64,000 bases of DNA from Deltaproteobacteria bacterium (GCA_022601195.1 JAHZIX010000002.1:186001-250000); one strand, 5' to 3'; numbered from the stretch's first letter, positions 44,330-54,435 are shown. Numbers and translations are program-made. The notes: generated by a model from the sequence alone, not told the origin.

Positions 44330-46786
44330 ATGAAAAGAAAATTAGAAACATTCGCATGGATCACGGCGCTGGTGGGGATCGTCTGCCTAGGCCCCTATGC
44401 TCTCGGCCAGGTAGATGAAGGTGCCAACCAAGATGCGGCGGAAGATTCTGCTGTGAATGCGGCGCCCGGAGAGGAAAGCGAGCAACCCACCGAGATTGCT
44501 GACGAGATTGTCGTCATCGGTACCCGTAGTGCCGAACCACGATCCGTGATCGATTCACCCGTCCCCATCGATGTCATTAGCCGGGAAGAATTCAATTCTA
44601 TTGGTAATTCGGCAGACCTCACAGACAACCTAAAAACCCTCGTCCCTTCCTACACGGCGACTCCCGCCACCGGAGATGGCAGCGCCTTTGTGCGCCCCAC
44701 CTCGCTGCGGGGCACCGCACCGGATCAAACCTTGGTATTGGTCAACGGAAAACGGCGCCACCGCTCTGCGTTGGTGCAATTTTTCGCTCCGGCGGCAGGC
44801 AACGGTGCTCACGGAGTCGATGTCGGCATGATTCCCGGTATTGCGATCCAGAGGGTCGAAGTTCTACGTGATGGAGCTGCCGCCCAGTATGGATCTGACG
44901 CCATTGCTGGAGTGATCAATTTCGAAATGCGGGACAACACCGACGGCGTCGAAGTTCAGCTTCAACTCGGCCAACACTATGACAGCGAAGATAGCCTCAA
45001 GGCAGCGGTCAATGCCGGATTCGCCCTCGGTCAAACGGGATTCTTCAATGTCAGCGTGGAGCACGTCGACAACGATGCACTGTCTCGAGGCGTGCAGCGC
45101 CCTGACGCTCAGGCTCTGCAGGATTCCGGCGTCCCCGGAGTCGGAGCAGACGCCCCCTTTGGCGACACTCCCCTCGTTCAAACCTGAGGACGGCCAGAGA
45201 CCAGCGGCACCCGTTTGTTCATCAACTCGGGCTTCAACCCTAGTGACACCACCCATTTCTACCTTCAGACGGGTTTTGCCGAAACCGAAGGCCGATATCG
45301 TTTCTTCTACCGCACTCCCAACCACTCGAGCTTGGTTCCCTTGCGGGCTGATGGTTTTACCGGATTGCAAGCAGGCTACACTCCCTTTCTCGACGGTGAC
45401 CAGACGGATCTCAGCTTGGTAGCGGGGCTCACCGGAGTCTTCGCGGGCGATGCCACCTACGACTTCAGCGTAGGTTATGGCAAGAATGAGCTCGACTACT
45501 TCCTCAACAACACCATCAACCCGGACCTTGGACTCGCCAACGGACTCCCCGCTCAAAGGGATTTCGACGTTGGAGGCTATGAGCAGGAAGAGCTCAACCT
45601 CAACGCTGACTTCACCAAGCCCTTGACGGACAAATTGCACCTCGGATTTGGAGCGGAATGGCGCGAAGAGACCTATGTCGCAGTCGCGGGAGAGCCCAAC
45701 TCGTTCTTCGGCGCCGGGTCCAATGGATTGAAAGGTATTTCTCCAGATGATGCCGGCTCCTTCGATCGCGACAACATTGCCCTTTATGTGGATCTGGAAC
45801 AGAACATCAGCGAAGATTTCCTGGTGCAGTACGCCCTCCGGTTTGAAGACTTCTCCGATTTCGGAAGTACCGTCAACTGGAAAATCGCTAGTCGCTACAC
45901 CGTCAACCCATCCTTCACTATCCGGGGAGCTGCTTCCACCGGGTTCCACGCTCCCACTCCCGGTCAAGCCAATGTTCGCACGACGATCACCACCTTTGAC
46001 GGCACGACGGGGCTACAGGTAGAAGAAGGTTTAGTACCTTCCACCAGCCCACTGGTAGAAGCCGTCGGAGGCAAAGCTCTGACGGAGGAAACCTCCCTGA
46101 ACCTCAGCGCAGGGTTTACCAGCAACTTTGGCAGCAACAGTACCTTGACCTTTGATCTTTATAAAATCGACGTGGATGATCGTATTTACCGCACTGGTGA
46201 TATTGCGGTCCCAGGCACCACCAACCAAAGCATTTCTTTCTACACCAACGCCCTCGACGTCGAGTCCCAAGGAATCGATATCGTTCTCTCTTCAGGGTTC
46301 GATTGGTCGGACCAGGTCAAGACCAACTGGAGTCTGGCCTTTGGATACAACGAGATCGATGTCGTCGGCCAGACTCCGGTATCCGGCGTCAACCCGGTCA
46401 GTGAAGGAATCATCGAGGACATCGAAAACAATTATCCCAACGAACGCTTGGTTTTGACCTCCAACACCAGCATCGGGGACGATTGGAATTTTCTGGCCCG
46501 TGCCAACTACTACGGGGCGCATTTCGACGAGCGTGGCCGCATCGGAGCGGCGTCCTCACCATCGGCGGAGATCGGCTCGACGGTCTACATCGACCTGGAG
46601 TTGGGGTACCAAATCACTCCCCAGCTTCGCTTGGCCTTAGGCGCCATCAACGTCTTCGATGAATTCGTCGACGAGATCGATGCCCCCTTCTCCAACCGCC
46701 AAAGCGTCGGCCTCCAATATCCACGCCGTAGTGCCGCGAACTACGAAGGTGGATCTTGGTACCTGAAGGGGATCTTTCGGTTCTAG
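44330..46786 (+). pseudogene. TonB-dependent receptor with in-frame TGA
   Basis: 818 codons from ATG 44330 (AAGGTGG upstream). A signal peptide is followed by the plug (~60-200): 'VIGTRSAEPRSVIDSPVPI', 'LVLVNGKRRHRSALVQFF' and 'VEVLRDGAAAQYGSDAIAGV'. The rest is a 22-strand-type beta barrel ending in Phe ('YLKGIFRF'). TGA at 45185-45187 (codon 286) interrupts it after 'DTPLVQT'; the frame continues with 'GRPETSGTRLF' to the natural end. Relatives have Trp here (x-Q-x-W-G-x-P-E), so TGG to TGA is the simplest change. No SECIS-like hairpin follows. It may be a recent pseudogene or a sequencing error. An intact protein would import a siderophore-like ligand. Confidence 0.8.
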
Positions 46787-46807
46787 CCCGCTCTTTTCAC
46801 CTGCTTT

Positions 46808-46930
46808 CTTCTCACCAGCCTTCGGTTCGCGCCTACGGATCCTCCGGAATCTCCTGCGGCGAAGGCTGGTGAGGAAGCCTCACCCCGAAAAAATCGACTT
46901 CTGCAGATCCACTGTGTTGGAGTCGAACCA
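46808..46930 (-). repeat. Interspersed repeat, copy C (inverted)
   Basis: The minus strand carries CCGTAG-N9-GAAGGCTGGTGAGAAG, matching the end of copy B. CTCACCAGCCTTCG (46811-46824) and CGAAGGCTGGTGAG (46860-46873) form a 14-bp perfect inverted repeat, so the element may have gained an extra copy of its end. It lies just after the TonB receptor gene and could also terminate it. Confidence 0.55.
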
Positions 46931-47388
46931 CGGATCGGCATCGCCAACGAAGAGCGCCCTGGGCCCTTATTGGGGTATCGAACGCTCCGACCTTCAACAC
47001 AAGGGATGAGCTCGCTGCCGTACAAACTAAAGAACTACTTCGAAAGAACATCCCCCTCCTAGCGACGAGGCCCATTCCGGTGGAGGCGGTACTGAATAGA
47101 ATCGTGCCAGAACAGAGGAGTCTCGCCTTCGGGTTCCCTCTATGGCTGGATCCAACCCTTCGGAATCACATCAAAAGCACCCCTCGAGCATATTTTCGAG
47201 AGACGCTGGTCAAATTTGCTGGTGAATATTCAGCCCACGAATCGGCTGTCGACACCTCTGCGGGCCCTTCTCGGCTCCAACATCGCTACTCTGGCAACAG
47301 GCGACGGATCAAAGACTTTCAACGCAAGCCAGTAACAGTGGGCCCTGACATCCCTTGGCAATTGAGAACCCAACGATCTCCGCCGCTT

Positions 47389-47500
47389 GCTAAAGTTCCA
47401 CTATCAAAAAGCAACACCCACCCTGCATGCTAAACTGCTGCCGCAGAAAAGCAACACTCTCTTTTTCAGAACCGACTCTATTGTTCAGAACCGTAGAGTC
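47389..47500 (+). promoter_or_regulatory. Repeated motifs in sigma 3 leader
   Basis: GCTAAA-N12-AAAAGCAACAC occurs twice, with AAAAGCAACAC at 47407-47417 and 47447-47457, exactly 40 bp apart. TTCAGAACCG is then repeated, and GACTCTA (47474-47480) / TAGAGTC (47494-47500) form a dyad. Likely regulator or promoter sites for the sigma 3-kinase 3 operon. Confidence 0.45.
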
Positions 47501-47547
47501 AATCCGATCCAGGACCCGCCAGTGGCCACCACCAGGGAGCGAAGTAC

Positions 47548-48138
47548 TTGGAAACGACACCTCAGTTGCCGACCGGTCCGACCGACCTGCTCCTACGCTG
47601 GAACCACGGCGACAACAAAGCTCTCCAACGGTTAATACCCCAGGTTTACTCTGAGCTGCGCCGCGTCGCGTCCCGCGTCATGGCAAGAGAACGTCGCGAT
47701 CACACCCTCGACGCAACCGGCCTGGTTCATGAGGCCTTCCTGCGCCTCCACGCGGCGCAAGCACCTGCCTGCCACGACCGGGGCCACTTCATCGCTCTCG
47801 CCGGGCGCATGATGCGCCAGGTCCTGGTCGACCACGACCGACGTGTCAGCGCCCAACGCCGCGGCGGCGGTCTTCGTCGCGTCACCCTCGACGACGGCGC
47901 CGAAGCCTTCGGCTCCCGGCCCGAGGACACGTTGGCTTTGAACAACTGTCTCAAGCGTCTCGAAGCGCTGGCTCCACGCAAGGCACGCGTCATCGAGCTA
48001 CGCTACTTCCTGGGCCTCTCCGTCTCCGAGACTGCCGCGGCCCTCGACCTCTCGGCGCGCACGATCGCCCTCGATGTGCGCTTCGCCCGCGCTTGGATCG
48101 CCGCCGAACTCAGGGGCCGGCCCCGCGATGGAGCCTGA
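47548..48138 (+). CDS. ECF sigma factor 3 (ECF43-like), paired with kinase 3
   Basis: 196 aa from TTG 47548 (GGGAG 8 nt upstream). Region 2 'HTLDATGLVHEAFLRLHAA' has Thr57 at the DAED-equivalent position. Region 2.4 'RMMRQVLVDHDRRVSAQRR' and region 4 'LSVSETAAALDLSARTIALD' are typical. Its stop lies 11 nt inside the next gene, so sigma and kinase are made together. That supports direct control of the sigma by phosphorylation instead of by an anti-sigma factor. Confidence 0.92.
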   Translation: METTPQLPTGPTDLLLRWNHGDNKALQRLIPQVYSELRRVASRVMARERRDHTLDATGLVHEAFLRLHAAQAPACHDRGHFIALAGRMMRQVLVDHDRRVSAQRRGGGLRRVTLDDGAEAFGSRPEDTLALNNCLKRLEALAPRKARVIELRYFLGLSVSETAAALDLSARTIALDVRFARAWIAAELRGRPRDGA

Positions 48139-50647
48139 CGCCTTCGAGGAGATCGAGAGACTCTTCGCGCGCGCCGCGGGCTGGAGCCCGGAGACGCGTG
48201 CTACCAAGCTCAGCCAGTGGCTCGAGGAGGGGATCGACCCCAAAATCGTGGCCGCGGTGGAGCGCCTCATCGAGGCCGACATTGAATCGGACGAAGTCCT
48301 CTCTCGCTTGGTCGACGGTGGCGCCAGTAGATTCTTGAGCTCGATCGCTCTCCCCCAGCCGGCGGACCACATTGGACCCTACCGATTGATTCGGGAGCTC
48401 GGTAGGGGTGGCATGGGCTGTGTCTATCTGGCATCCCGTGACGACGGTCACTTCGAGCATGAGGTTGCGGTCAAACTATTGCGCCACGACTCCTGGCATC
48501 GAGACCTCCTCGAACACTTCCAAAGCGAACGGCAGATTCTCGCTCGCCTCTCTCACCCCAACATCGCCGTGCTTCACGACGGCGGTGCCGAGACCGACTT
48601 TCTCTACTTCGTCATGGAGCACGTCGACGGGCCGCCGATAGACACATATTGCGACGACAACGGACTCACCCTCGCGGACCGACTGACAATCTTCCTCCAG
48701 GTTTGTGCCGGGGTTGACTTCGCGCATCGACGCCAGGTTGTGCACTGTGACCTGAAGCCCAGCAACATCCTGGTGGACGAAAACGGCCAGGCCAAGCTGC
48801 TCGACTTTGGAATCGCTCGACTCCTCGGCGAGGCTGGCGTTCCTTCGACCGATGGTCCAGATTGGCGACCACTGTCTCCCCGCTTTGCCAGCCCGGAACA
48901 GGTCCGCGGCGAAGAGCTGACAGCCCAAACGGATGTCTACTCCCTCGGCGTACTTCTCTACCGGCTCGCTTGCGGTCAGTGGCCCTACCCGCAGGAGGGT
49001 CGCCGAGACGGTTCTCCCCTCGAGGTGCCCGAGGCACCGCCCCTCGCCCCTAGCCAAGCCTTGATGCTCGCGGCGAACGGCGAGGCGGTCGCTCATCTGC
49101 GTGGACGGTCCCGCCGCGGTCTGCAGCGCCAGCTCGCCGGCGACCTCGATGCCGTTCTCCTCCGCGCCCTCGACCCCGACCGTGGATCTCGCTACGCCTC
49201 CGTCGAGCAACTCGCGAGCGATCTCACCAACTACCGCAACGGCTACCCGGTGAGCGCCAGGCCCCCTTCACTGGCCTACCGGGCAACCCGATTCGTCGGG
49301 CGGCACCGTCTCGGCATGGCTGGACTTGCCGCCGTCTTGATAATCCTCATTACAGCCTTGGCCGTCGTCGAGGTACAGACCGGTCGGGCGGCCCGTGAGC
49401 GCGACCGCGCCAATCAGGTCACCGAGTCCCTGGTCGACCTCTTCGAGATCACCGACCACCGCGAGCGCGACGGCGGGACCATCACTGCCCGCGAGCTCCT
49501 CGACCGCGGTGCGACTCAGGTCAAGGAGCTAACGGACGACACGGATCGCGCAACGCTGACGGGGACGTTGGCCGAGCTCTACGGCCGACTGGGCCACTAC
49601 GCTGAGAGTGCGGAGCTCTACGAGGCATTCCTCGCCGCGAGGGGAGGGAGTGCTCGGCCGAGGCGAGCTCTCGAAACTGCAGGAGTACACTACGAGCTCG
49701 GCATTTCGCTGGCAGAGAGCGGTCGTTTCAGTGAAGCCCAGGCCCATTTGACTCAAGCCTACGAGCTTCGGCGCGATCATCTCGATGGCGACGACGAGGC
49801 GCTCGTTCGGAGCCTCAACGCACTCGGTTTGGTCCATCACGATCTGGGACGCTTCGCACAGGCCCAGGACATCTACCTTCAGGCGGTGGCCATGGACCGG
49901 CGCCTCGGTGGCGGCGGCCTATCGGCATTCGGCCGCATCGTGCGAACCAACCTTGCCCTCTTGCTCATCGACTTGGCGAGCTACCAACAGGCGATCGAGA
50001 TGATGTCCAAGGATCTCGAGGAGGCCGCGGCGGACGACGATCTGGGCGATCTGGAGCTCGCATACCTGCAGTGGGTCAGGGGTCTGGCTCACGAGCGCGC
50101 CGGTGAGCTCGAACTTGCCGAGTCCGACATGCGTTTCGTCGCCGACACGTACCGGCTAGCTCGCGGCCCGTCCCACCCGAAGACGGCGAGTGCCCAGAGT
50201 CGGCTCGGCACCGTGCTAGCTCTCGCGGGGCGGTTGGAGGAAGCACGACCCTGGATTATGGAGGCCCTCGAGACCCGGCGCGACACATTAGGAACAGCCA
50301 ACCCCTATTACGCGCTTTCCCTCGAGGATCGGGCGCAGCTGCACCTTGCAGGTGGGAAGCTCGAAGCCGCGGCAGCAGATCTCGAAGAAGCATTGACGAT
50401 CTACCAAGAAACGATGATCGACTACCCGTTCGCGACTCGGGCCATGGTTTCTCTGGGCCGAGCTCACCTAGCTCTCGACCGGCCCGACGCGGCCGCTCAA
50501 GTCCTCGAGGACGCCCTCCGATTGCGCCGCCAGATTCTGCCTCCTGACAACCCGCAGATCGCCGAGGTCGAGGTGCTCCTAGCCACCGCCGCCCCTCCTC
50601 GCGGTGGACGCGATGAAGCTGCTCGGCCAGGGGACGCCGCCAGGTAG
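48128..50647 (+). CDS. Ser/Thr protein kinase 3 with TPR array
   Basis: 839 aa from ATG 48128, which overlaps the sigma 3 stop. The kinase domain (~80-345) has G-loop 'LGRGGMGCVYLASR' (~90), Lys115 in 'VAVKLL', catalytic loop 'HCDLKPSNI' (~205; Cys instead of the RD arginine) and 'DFGIARLL' (~226). A transmembrane helix lies at ~396-416 ('GLAAVLIILITALAVVE'). It is followed by 'RANQVTESLVDLFEITD' and TPR-like repeats to ~830 ('AQAHLTQAYELRRDHLDGDD', 'ALGLVHHDLGRFAQAQDIYL'). The TPR part would be outside the cytosol. Target: most likely sigma 3. Confidence 0.93.
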   Translation: MEPDAFEEIERLFARAAGWSPETRATKLSQWLEEGIDPKIVAAVERLIEADIESDEVLSRLVDGGASRFLSSIALPQPADHIGPYRLIRELGRGGMGCVYLASRDDGHFEHEVAVKLLRHDSWHRDLLEHFQSERQILARLSHPNIAVLHDGGAETDFLYFVMEHVDGPPIDTYCDDNGLTLADRLTIFLQVCAGVDFAHRRQVVHCDLKPSNILVDENGQAKLLDFGIARLLGEAGVPSTDGPDWRPLSPRFASPEQVRGEELTAQTDVYSLGVLLYRLACGQWPYPQEGRRDGSPLEVPEAPPLAPSQALMLAANGEAVAHLRGRSRRGLQRQLAGDLDAVLLRALDPDRGSRYASVEQLASDLTNYRNGYPVSARPPSLAYRATRFVGRHRLGMAGLAAVLIILITALAVVEVQTGRAARERDRANQVTESLVDLFEITDHRERDGGTITARELLDRGATQVKELTDDTDRATLTGTLAELYGRLGHYAESAELYEAFLAARGGSARPRRALETAGVHYELGISLAESGRFSEAQAHLTQAYELRRDHLDGDDEALVRSLNALGLVHHDLGRFAQAQDIYLQAVAMDRRLGGGGLSAFGRIVRTNLALLLIDLASYQQAIEMMSKDLEEAAADDDLGDLELAYLQWVRGLAHERAGELELAESDMRFVADTYRLARGPSHPKTASAQSRLGTVLALAGRLEEARPWIMEALETRRDTLGTANPYYALSLEDRAQLHLAGGKLEAAAADLEEALTIYQETMIDYPFATRAMVSLGRAHLALDRPDAAAQVLEDALRLRRQILPPDNPQIAEVEVLLATAAPPRGGRDEAARPGDAAR

Positions 50648-50677
50648 GCACCCCTTGGCCAAGCAGCGGAATCGTCT

Positions 50678-52516
50678 CTAGGGCTCCACTTCGCCAGCGA
50701 ATCCGGGAATCCCGTACTCACTGAACGGATCCCCCAGCACGTCGATGCCCTTGATGGTGCCGAGGTCGTGATCGATGAGGAGGCTCATGTTGGGCTCTGG
50801 AAAGCAGCCGGTGTTGATCGGATCCTCGTAGGTGGTCGATGTGTAGGCCCAGGGAAGGCCTTCGTAAGTGATGCCGCCGCAAGGGAACGCGGTGGTACCC
50901 CCAGTGCCGAGATCGTCCGGGGCGAAGAGGGAGAACGTGTAAGCACCGAGGTTCGCAACCGAGTCGTTGACCAACGTCGTGTACCCGGGCCAGCTGCCAC
51001 CCCGCACCCGCACGAAAGGGCTGACCTTCCGCCTATCGCCTGTAGCGGTGATAAAGCCATTCCCCGGTTCGGCGCCATTCGTGCCCTCGAGAGTCTCACC
51101 GAAAGCCTTGTGGAAGTGCGGGTTGCCGGTGTCGAGAACTTCTCTCACGGACCAACCGATGAGATCAGCACTTGGCCGGCAAGCCGAAATGCGGACCCAA
51201 CCGAAGATCTCGGTAGCCGTTGGATAGCCCGGCGAGCCAGGGCCGATGCGCACGGTGGCATTGGGAAGCAAACTGGGTACGGTACCCGTACTGACCACTG
51301 ATCCATCACGATCGAAGTACTGAATGCGTAGCGGGCCAGCATTGGTTGTGCCGACATTCGCCACCCCCATCAAAGTCTGGATGACGCCGTTACTGCCCGC
51401 CTCGTAGCTCAGGTCCGGATTGACCAGCTGCCACTGCGGCGAGTTGGCCAGCATGGTAGAAGCCATCCGGAACTGGCTGAATTCCGGCTCGGTGGGCCCG
51501 GTGGCATCAGCCACGAGATCCATCATCACGCCGTCGCCGAGGATCGACAATCCATCCAGGCTGTAGGCGTGCACCACCAGGTCCCAATCCGGCGAACCGC
51601 CATAGAGAGCGTCGACGCGGTTGAGGAAACCGGGGAGGGAACCTCCAAGGTCGGTGAGATGGCTGCCACTGACATCCCACAACGTGCCGTTGGAAGGAAT
51701 GTCGACCGTGCGAAAAGAAACGGGGCCGATCACCGAGCCGTTGGCCTGGTTGTAAATCGTGACGTCGATCTGCACGGTATTCACCGTGTCGTTAGGATTG
51801 ACGATCCAATAGAACGGCCGCTCGTCATTGACGAAGTCCCAGGCCGTGGCCGTCGTCACCGGCAATGGCCCCCACCAGAGCTCGGTCTTGCCCTGGTCTT
51901 TCTGCAGCTGCTCCATCGAGCTCAGACCGGCGATGACCGCGCCACCCAAAGCAGTGTCCGGATCCGTTACGCCGGCGAATGTCTCACTGTGATGCAGCGC
52001 CGCGCCAACGATTCCCGGTCCACTCACGACGCGCACCCGAGCCGAGCCGACGCCGCTGGCCGCAATAGGCATCGCTGCCTCGATGTGGTGGCCGCCCGGC
52101 AGAATCAGGGCGGGAGTGGAGGTAGAAAGCAGAACGCCCATATGGCTGAAATAGTCGATTTCGACCAGCGTCGCCGCTGAGTCGTCCGGATTGTTGACGA
52201 TGACCGCGCTGGTGAAACCATCGAACAGTGTGTCGGCGGGCGGCATGTAGAGGAGACCACCCACCCACTTCTCTGTAGCCCGAAGGCCCTGGAGATGAGT
52301 CGACGACTGCAGCCAGAAATGGTCGCCGCCAGGGAGGGCGACCGCCTCCCGTCCGAGTTGGTCGAGGGGAATTGGATCGGCTACCGCCAAGCAGGCTTGA
52401 AACGGTGCCAGAGCGGCTTGCGAGGTGACGCCTTCCTCGGCGGAAGCTGTCGTGGCCCCTGCGGCGACGACCAGGTACAGCACGGCACTGAGTGTGGTTA
52501 TGAATGCTCGAGTCAT
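50678..52516 (-). CDS. Large secreted protein of unknown function C
   Basis: 612 aa from ATG 52516 (AGGAG 7 nt upstream); the longer frame upstream of it has no coding character. The signal peptide ends near 'TTASAEE'. The mature protein is beta-rich with repeated immunoglobulin-like blocks: 'FTSAVIVNNPDDSAATLVEI', 'YWIVNPNDTVNTVQIDVTIY' and 'LVNDSVANLGAYTFSLFAPD'. Cys are few. No catalytic motif. The stop is 30 bp from kinase 3 (convergent). Possibly a surface or extracellular structural protein. Confidence 0.75.
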   Translation of the reverse strand: MTRAFITTLSAVLYLVVAAGATTASAEEGVTSQAALAPFQACLAVADPIPLDQLGREAVALPGGDHFWLQSSTHLQGLRATEKWVGGLLYMPPADTLFDGFTSAVIVNNPDDSAATLVEIDYFSHMGVLLSTSTPALILPGGHHIEAAMPIAASGVGSARVRVVSGPGIVGAALHHSETFAGVTDPDTALGGAVIAGLSSMEQLQKDQGKTELWWGPLPVTTATAWDFVNDERPFYWIVNPNDTVNTVQIDVTIYNQANGSVIGPVSFRTVDIPSNGTLWDVSGSHLTDLGGSLPGFLNRVDALYGGSPDWDLVVHAYSLDGLSILGDGVMMDLVADATGPTEPEFSQFRMASTMLANSPQWQLVNPDLSYEAGSNGVIQTLMGVANVGTTNAGPLRIQYFDRDGSVVSTGTVPSLLPNATVRIGPGSPGYPTATEIFGWVRISACRPSADLIGWSVREVLDTGNPHFHKAFGETLEGTNGAEPGNGFITATGDRRKVSPFVRVRGGSWPGYTTLVNDSVANLGAYTFSLFAPDDLGTGGTTAFPCGGITYEGLPWAYTSTTYEDPINTGCFPEPNMSLLIDHDLGTIKGIDVLGDPFSEYGIPGFAGEVEP

Positions 52517-52668
52517 TTCTTGGCTCCTTTCGTTCGAGTGAGTAGGACAGCCTCGACGGCTCCTACCTACTGATGCGAAAAAAAGAGCCCACCACTGCAA
52601 TGCCGAATTCTGTCGCACACCTTCGGCATGGGGAGGGTCTGGAGTGGTGACGGGGTTGCCCGAACTTC

Positions 52669-54228
52669 TCACCAACCCCCACGAAGCAGCTCCAGCAGCT
52701 CCCCATCGATTCGCGCCTTGACCGTCCGGCGGTCGACCTTCAGCCGGCGAGCCACTTCTTGGAAGCTGCCTGCCTGAGCATAGACGAGGGTGGTGTAGCC
52801 GCTCAGGAGTTCGTTTGCCGTCAAGGCCCCCTCTAGCATCTGCTGAGAGAGCTGTTCGGCGGCCCCCGAAGCCTGGGCTTCTGCAGGCGCCGGAGGGTGG
52901 TAGGAACGGCGAATGAGCACATTGCGGATACACTGCCCGAGCTCCCGCACATTCCCTGGCCAGCGGTACTTCCCCCCGGGAGACAGATGATCGTTGACCC
53001 AGTGGAGAACCTCCACGGACAGCTCCTCGACCTCGCTCTCGCCGACCATCTGGCGCGTCAAGTGCCTCACCAGCACCCCTAACTCCTGAGGCGAGTCTTC
53101 CAGCCTCTCTGCTAATGAAGGCGTTTGGATGCTGTCGGCGCACAGCCGATAGAAGAGGTCTTCACGAAAGCGGCCAGCCTTCATCTCCTCGCCTAGGTCG
53201 CGGTTGGTCGCCGCGATGACTTTGCCTTCGAAACGCCTCTCCTGAGTCTCCCCGAGGCGCTGAAAGGACCGATTTTCCAGCACCCGGAGTAGCTTCACTT
53301 GAAGCCCGGAATCGATCTCGCCAATCTCATCGAGGAAGACCGTGCCGTGGACGGGGCAGACTTCGAGCCACCCGGCTCGATCCTCCACCGCACCGGTAAA
53401 GGAGCCACGACGATGACCGAAGAGCTCCGACTCGATGAGCGCCAGAGAAAGGGCGGACAGATTGAGGGGGAAGAAGGACTCATCGAAGCTGGCTTGAAAG
53501 GTCTTTTTATGAGGATTGAAGGGAAGATAACGACTCAGGCCGATGGCCCGCGCGACCAACTCCTTGCCGGTGCCGGAGGGACCCGTGATCAGGGTCGTCA
53601 CATCTCCCATGTGGCGAAAGAGAATGCGCCGATAGCGGCGCATATCGTGACTAAAGATCGATTCCCAGACCGCAGCCCGCTGGCGCGCCGCCGGCATGGA
53701 GCCACCGACGAGGAACCGATGGATGTGATGAAACGCCCGCCGTACCTGAAAAAAACAAGCGAAGAGATGGGCTGGGTCCGGCAAGTCGACCTTGCCGGCC
53801 AACGCCGCGGGTGCGAAGAACCTCTCGAGATCTCCGGCAAAGTTTCGATAGAAAGGGAGAGGTCCGTTTCCACCTCCCTTCAGCTCGTCTCTCATAGGCC
53901 CATGGAGCTGTTGCTGGTAGCGGCGATAGAGGGCGTAGACCACCAAGTCCCGGTAGATTTGAGCCTCAGCTTTGCCGACCCGTCGAACCTTGGCCAGGCG
54001 CTCTCTCAGCACCTCGGCCAAACTCTGAGCCTCAGCGGTGAGCAGAGGAAGGTTCGGGTTGGCCGCCTCTCCTCCCTCGAGTTGAATATGCCAAACCTGC
54101 TGATGCTCGACGAACCGATCCCCGAGGGCACGGCGCTCCGCTTCCACCCGCTCCGGCATGAAGGGGTTGACCAAGGTGAGGTCGGCCAGGGCCGTCGCCG
54201 TCTCGCGCTCTCGATCACTGAGTATCAT
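52669..54228 (-). CDS. Sigma-54-dependent enhancer-binding protein
   Basis: 519 aa from ATG 54228 (GAGGAGGGTGG upstream). Residues 1-205 form an N-terminal helical sensory region without a recognised receiver, GAF or PAS domain. The AAA+ domain (~210-430) has Walker A 'GPSGTGKE' (~212), the sigma-54 contact loop GSFTGA (Ala to Ser in GAFTGA, ~272), Walker B 'GTVFLDEIGE' (~295) and 'NRDLGEEMKAGRFREDLFYR' (R-finger region). A C-terminal Fis-type helix-turn-helix reads 'SFQEVARRLKVDRRTVKARI'. It is divergent from a gene with a sigma-54 promoter and probably activates that gene. Confidence 0.93.
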   Translation of the reverse strand: MILSDRERETATALADLTLVNPFMPERVEAERRALGDRFVEHQQVWHIQLEGGEAANPNLPLLTAEAQSLAEVLRERLAKVRRVGKAEAQIYRDLVVYALYRRYQQQLHGPMRDELKGGGNGPLPFYRNFAGDLERFFAPAALAGKVDLPDPAHLFACFFQVRRAFHHIHRFLVGGSMPAARQRAAVWESIFSHDMRRYRRILFRHMGDVTTLITGPSGTGKELVARAIGLSRYLPFNPHKKTFQASFDESFFPLNLSALSLALIESELFGHRRGSFTGAVEDRAGWLEVCPVHGTVFLDEIGEIDSGLQVKLLRVLENRSFQRLGETQERRFEGKVIAATNRDLGEEMKAGRFREDLFYRLCADSIQTPSLAERLEDSPQELGVLVRHLTRQMVGESEVEELSVEVLHWVNDHLSPGGKYRWPGNVRELGQCIRNVLIRRSYHPPAPAEAQASGAAEQLSQQMLEGALTANELLSGYTTLVYAQAGSFQEVARRLKVDRRTVKARIDGELLELLRGGW

Positions 54229-54256
54229 CGCCACCCTCCTCAACTTCTTCCCGAAC

Positions 54257-54273
54257 TGTACATTGATTGTACA
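54257..54273. promoter_or_regulatory. Upstream activator site / operator
   Basis: TGTACA-TTGAT-TGTACA, a 6-5-6 repeat of a palindromic half-site, lies 29 bp before the enhancer-binding protein gene and ~100 bp before the sigma-54 promoter. That position suits an enhancer site and also autorepression. Confidence 0.6.
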
Positions 54274-54371
54274 CATATCATCACTGAATGCTCAGCCCAG
54301 CGTTTCCCTCTTGTGAACCTGAATCGACCTAACTCGCCTGCCTCCATAGGCTTAGGAAGCGCTCTCCTTCA

Positions 54372-54387
54372 TGGCACGCAGCCTGCT
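54372..54387 (+). promoter_or_regulatory. Sigma-54 promoter of VIT/VWA gene
   Basis: TGGCACGCAGCCTGCT matches the -24/-12 consensus TGGCACG-N4-TTGCW except for C in place of the first T of the -12 block. The invariant GG (54373-54374) and GC (54385-54386) are spaced correctly. It predicts a transcript start near 54398 and a 38-nt leader. Confidence 0.75.
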
Positions 54388-54435
54388 TTAGGGAACTACC
54401 GAACGCGGCATTCCGCCGCTCAAGGAGAATCCCAA

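Larger units (their letters stand above)
46787..47547. other. Intergenic region upstream of sigma 3
   Basis: 761 bp without a supported gene. It contains interspersed-repeat copy C near the left end and repeated motifs near the right end (listed separately). Confidence 0.45.

Noticed and set aside
45185..45187. TGA in the TonB receptor as a second Sec codon
   Set aside because: Relatives have Trp, not Cys, at this place and no stem-loop with a G-starting loop lies within 16-37 nt downstream.
44864..45967. 367-aa minus-strand ORF
   Set aside because: It is antisense to the TonB receptor, whose plug and barrel motifs are unmistakable; the reverse frame has no motif, signal or start context.
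53299..54435. Upstream 379 codons of the VIT/VWA reading frame
   Set aside because: This part is antisense to the enhancer-binding protein; signal peptide, RBS and sigma-54 promoter all place the start at 54436.
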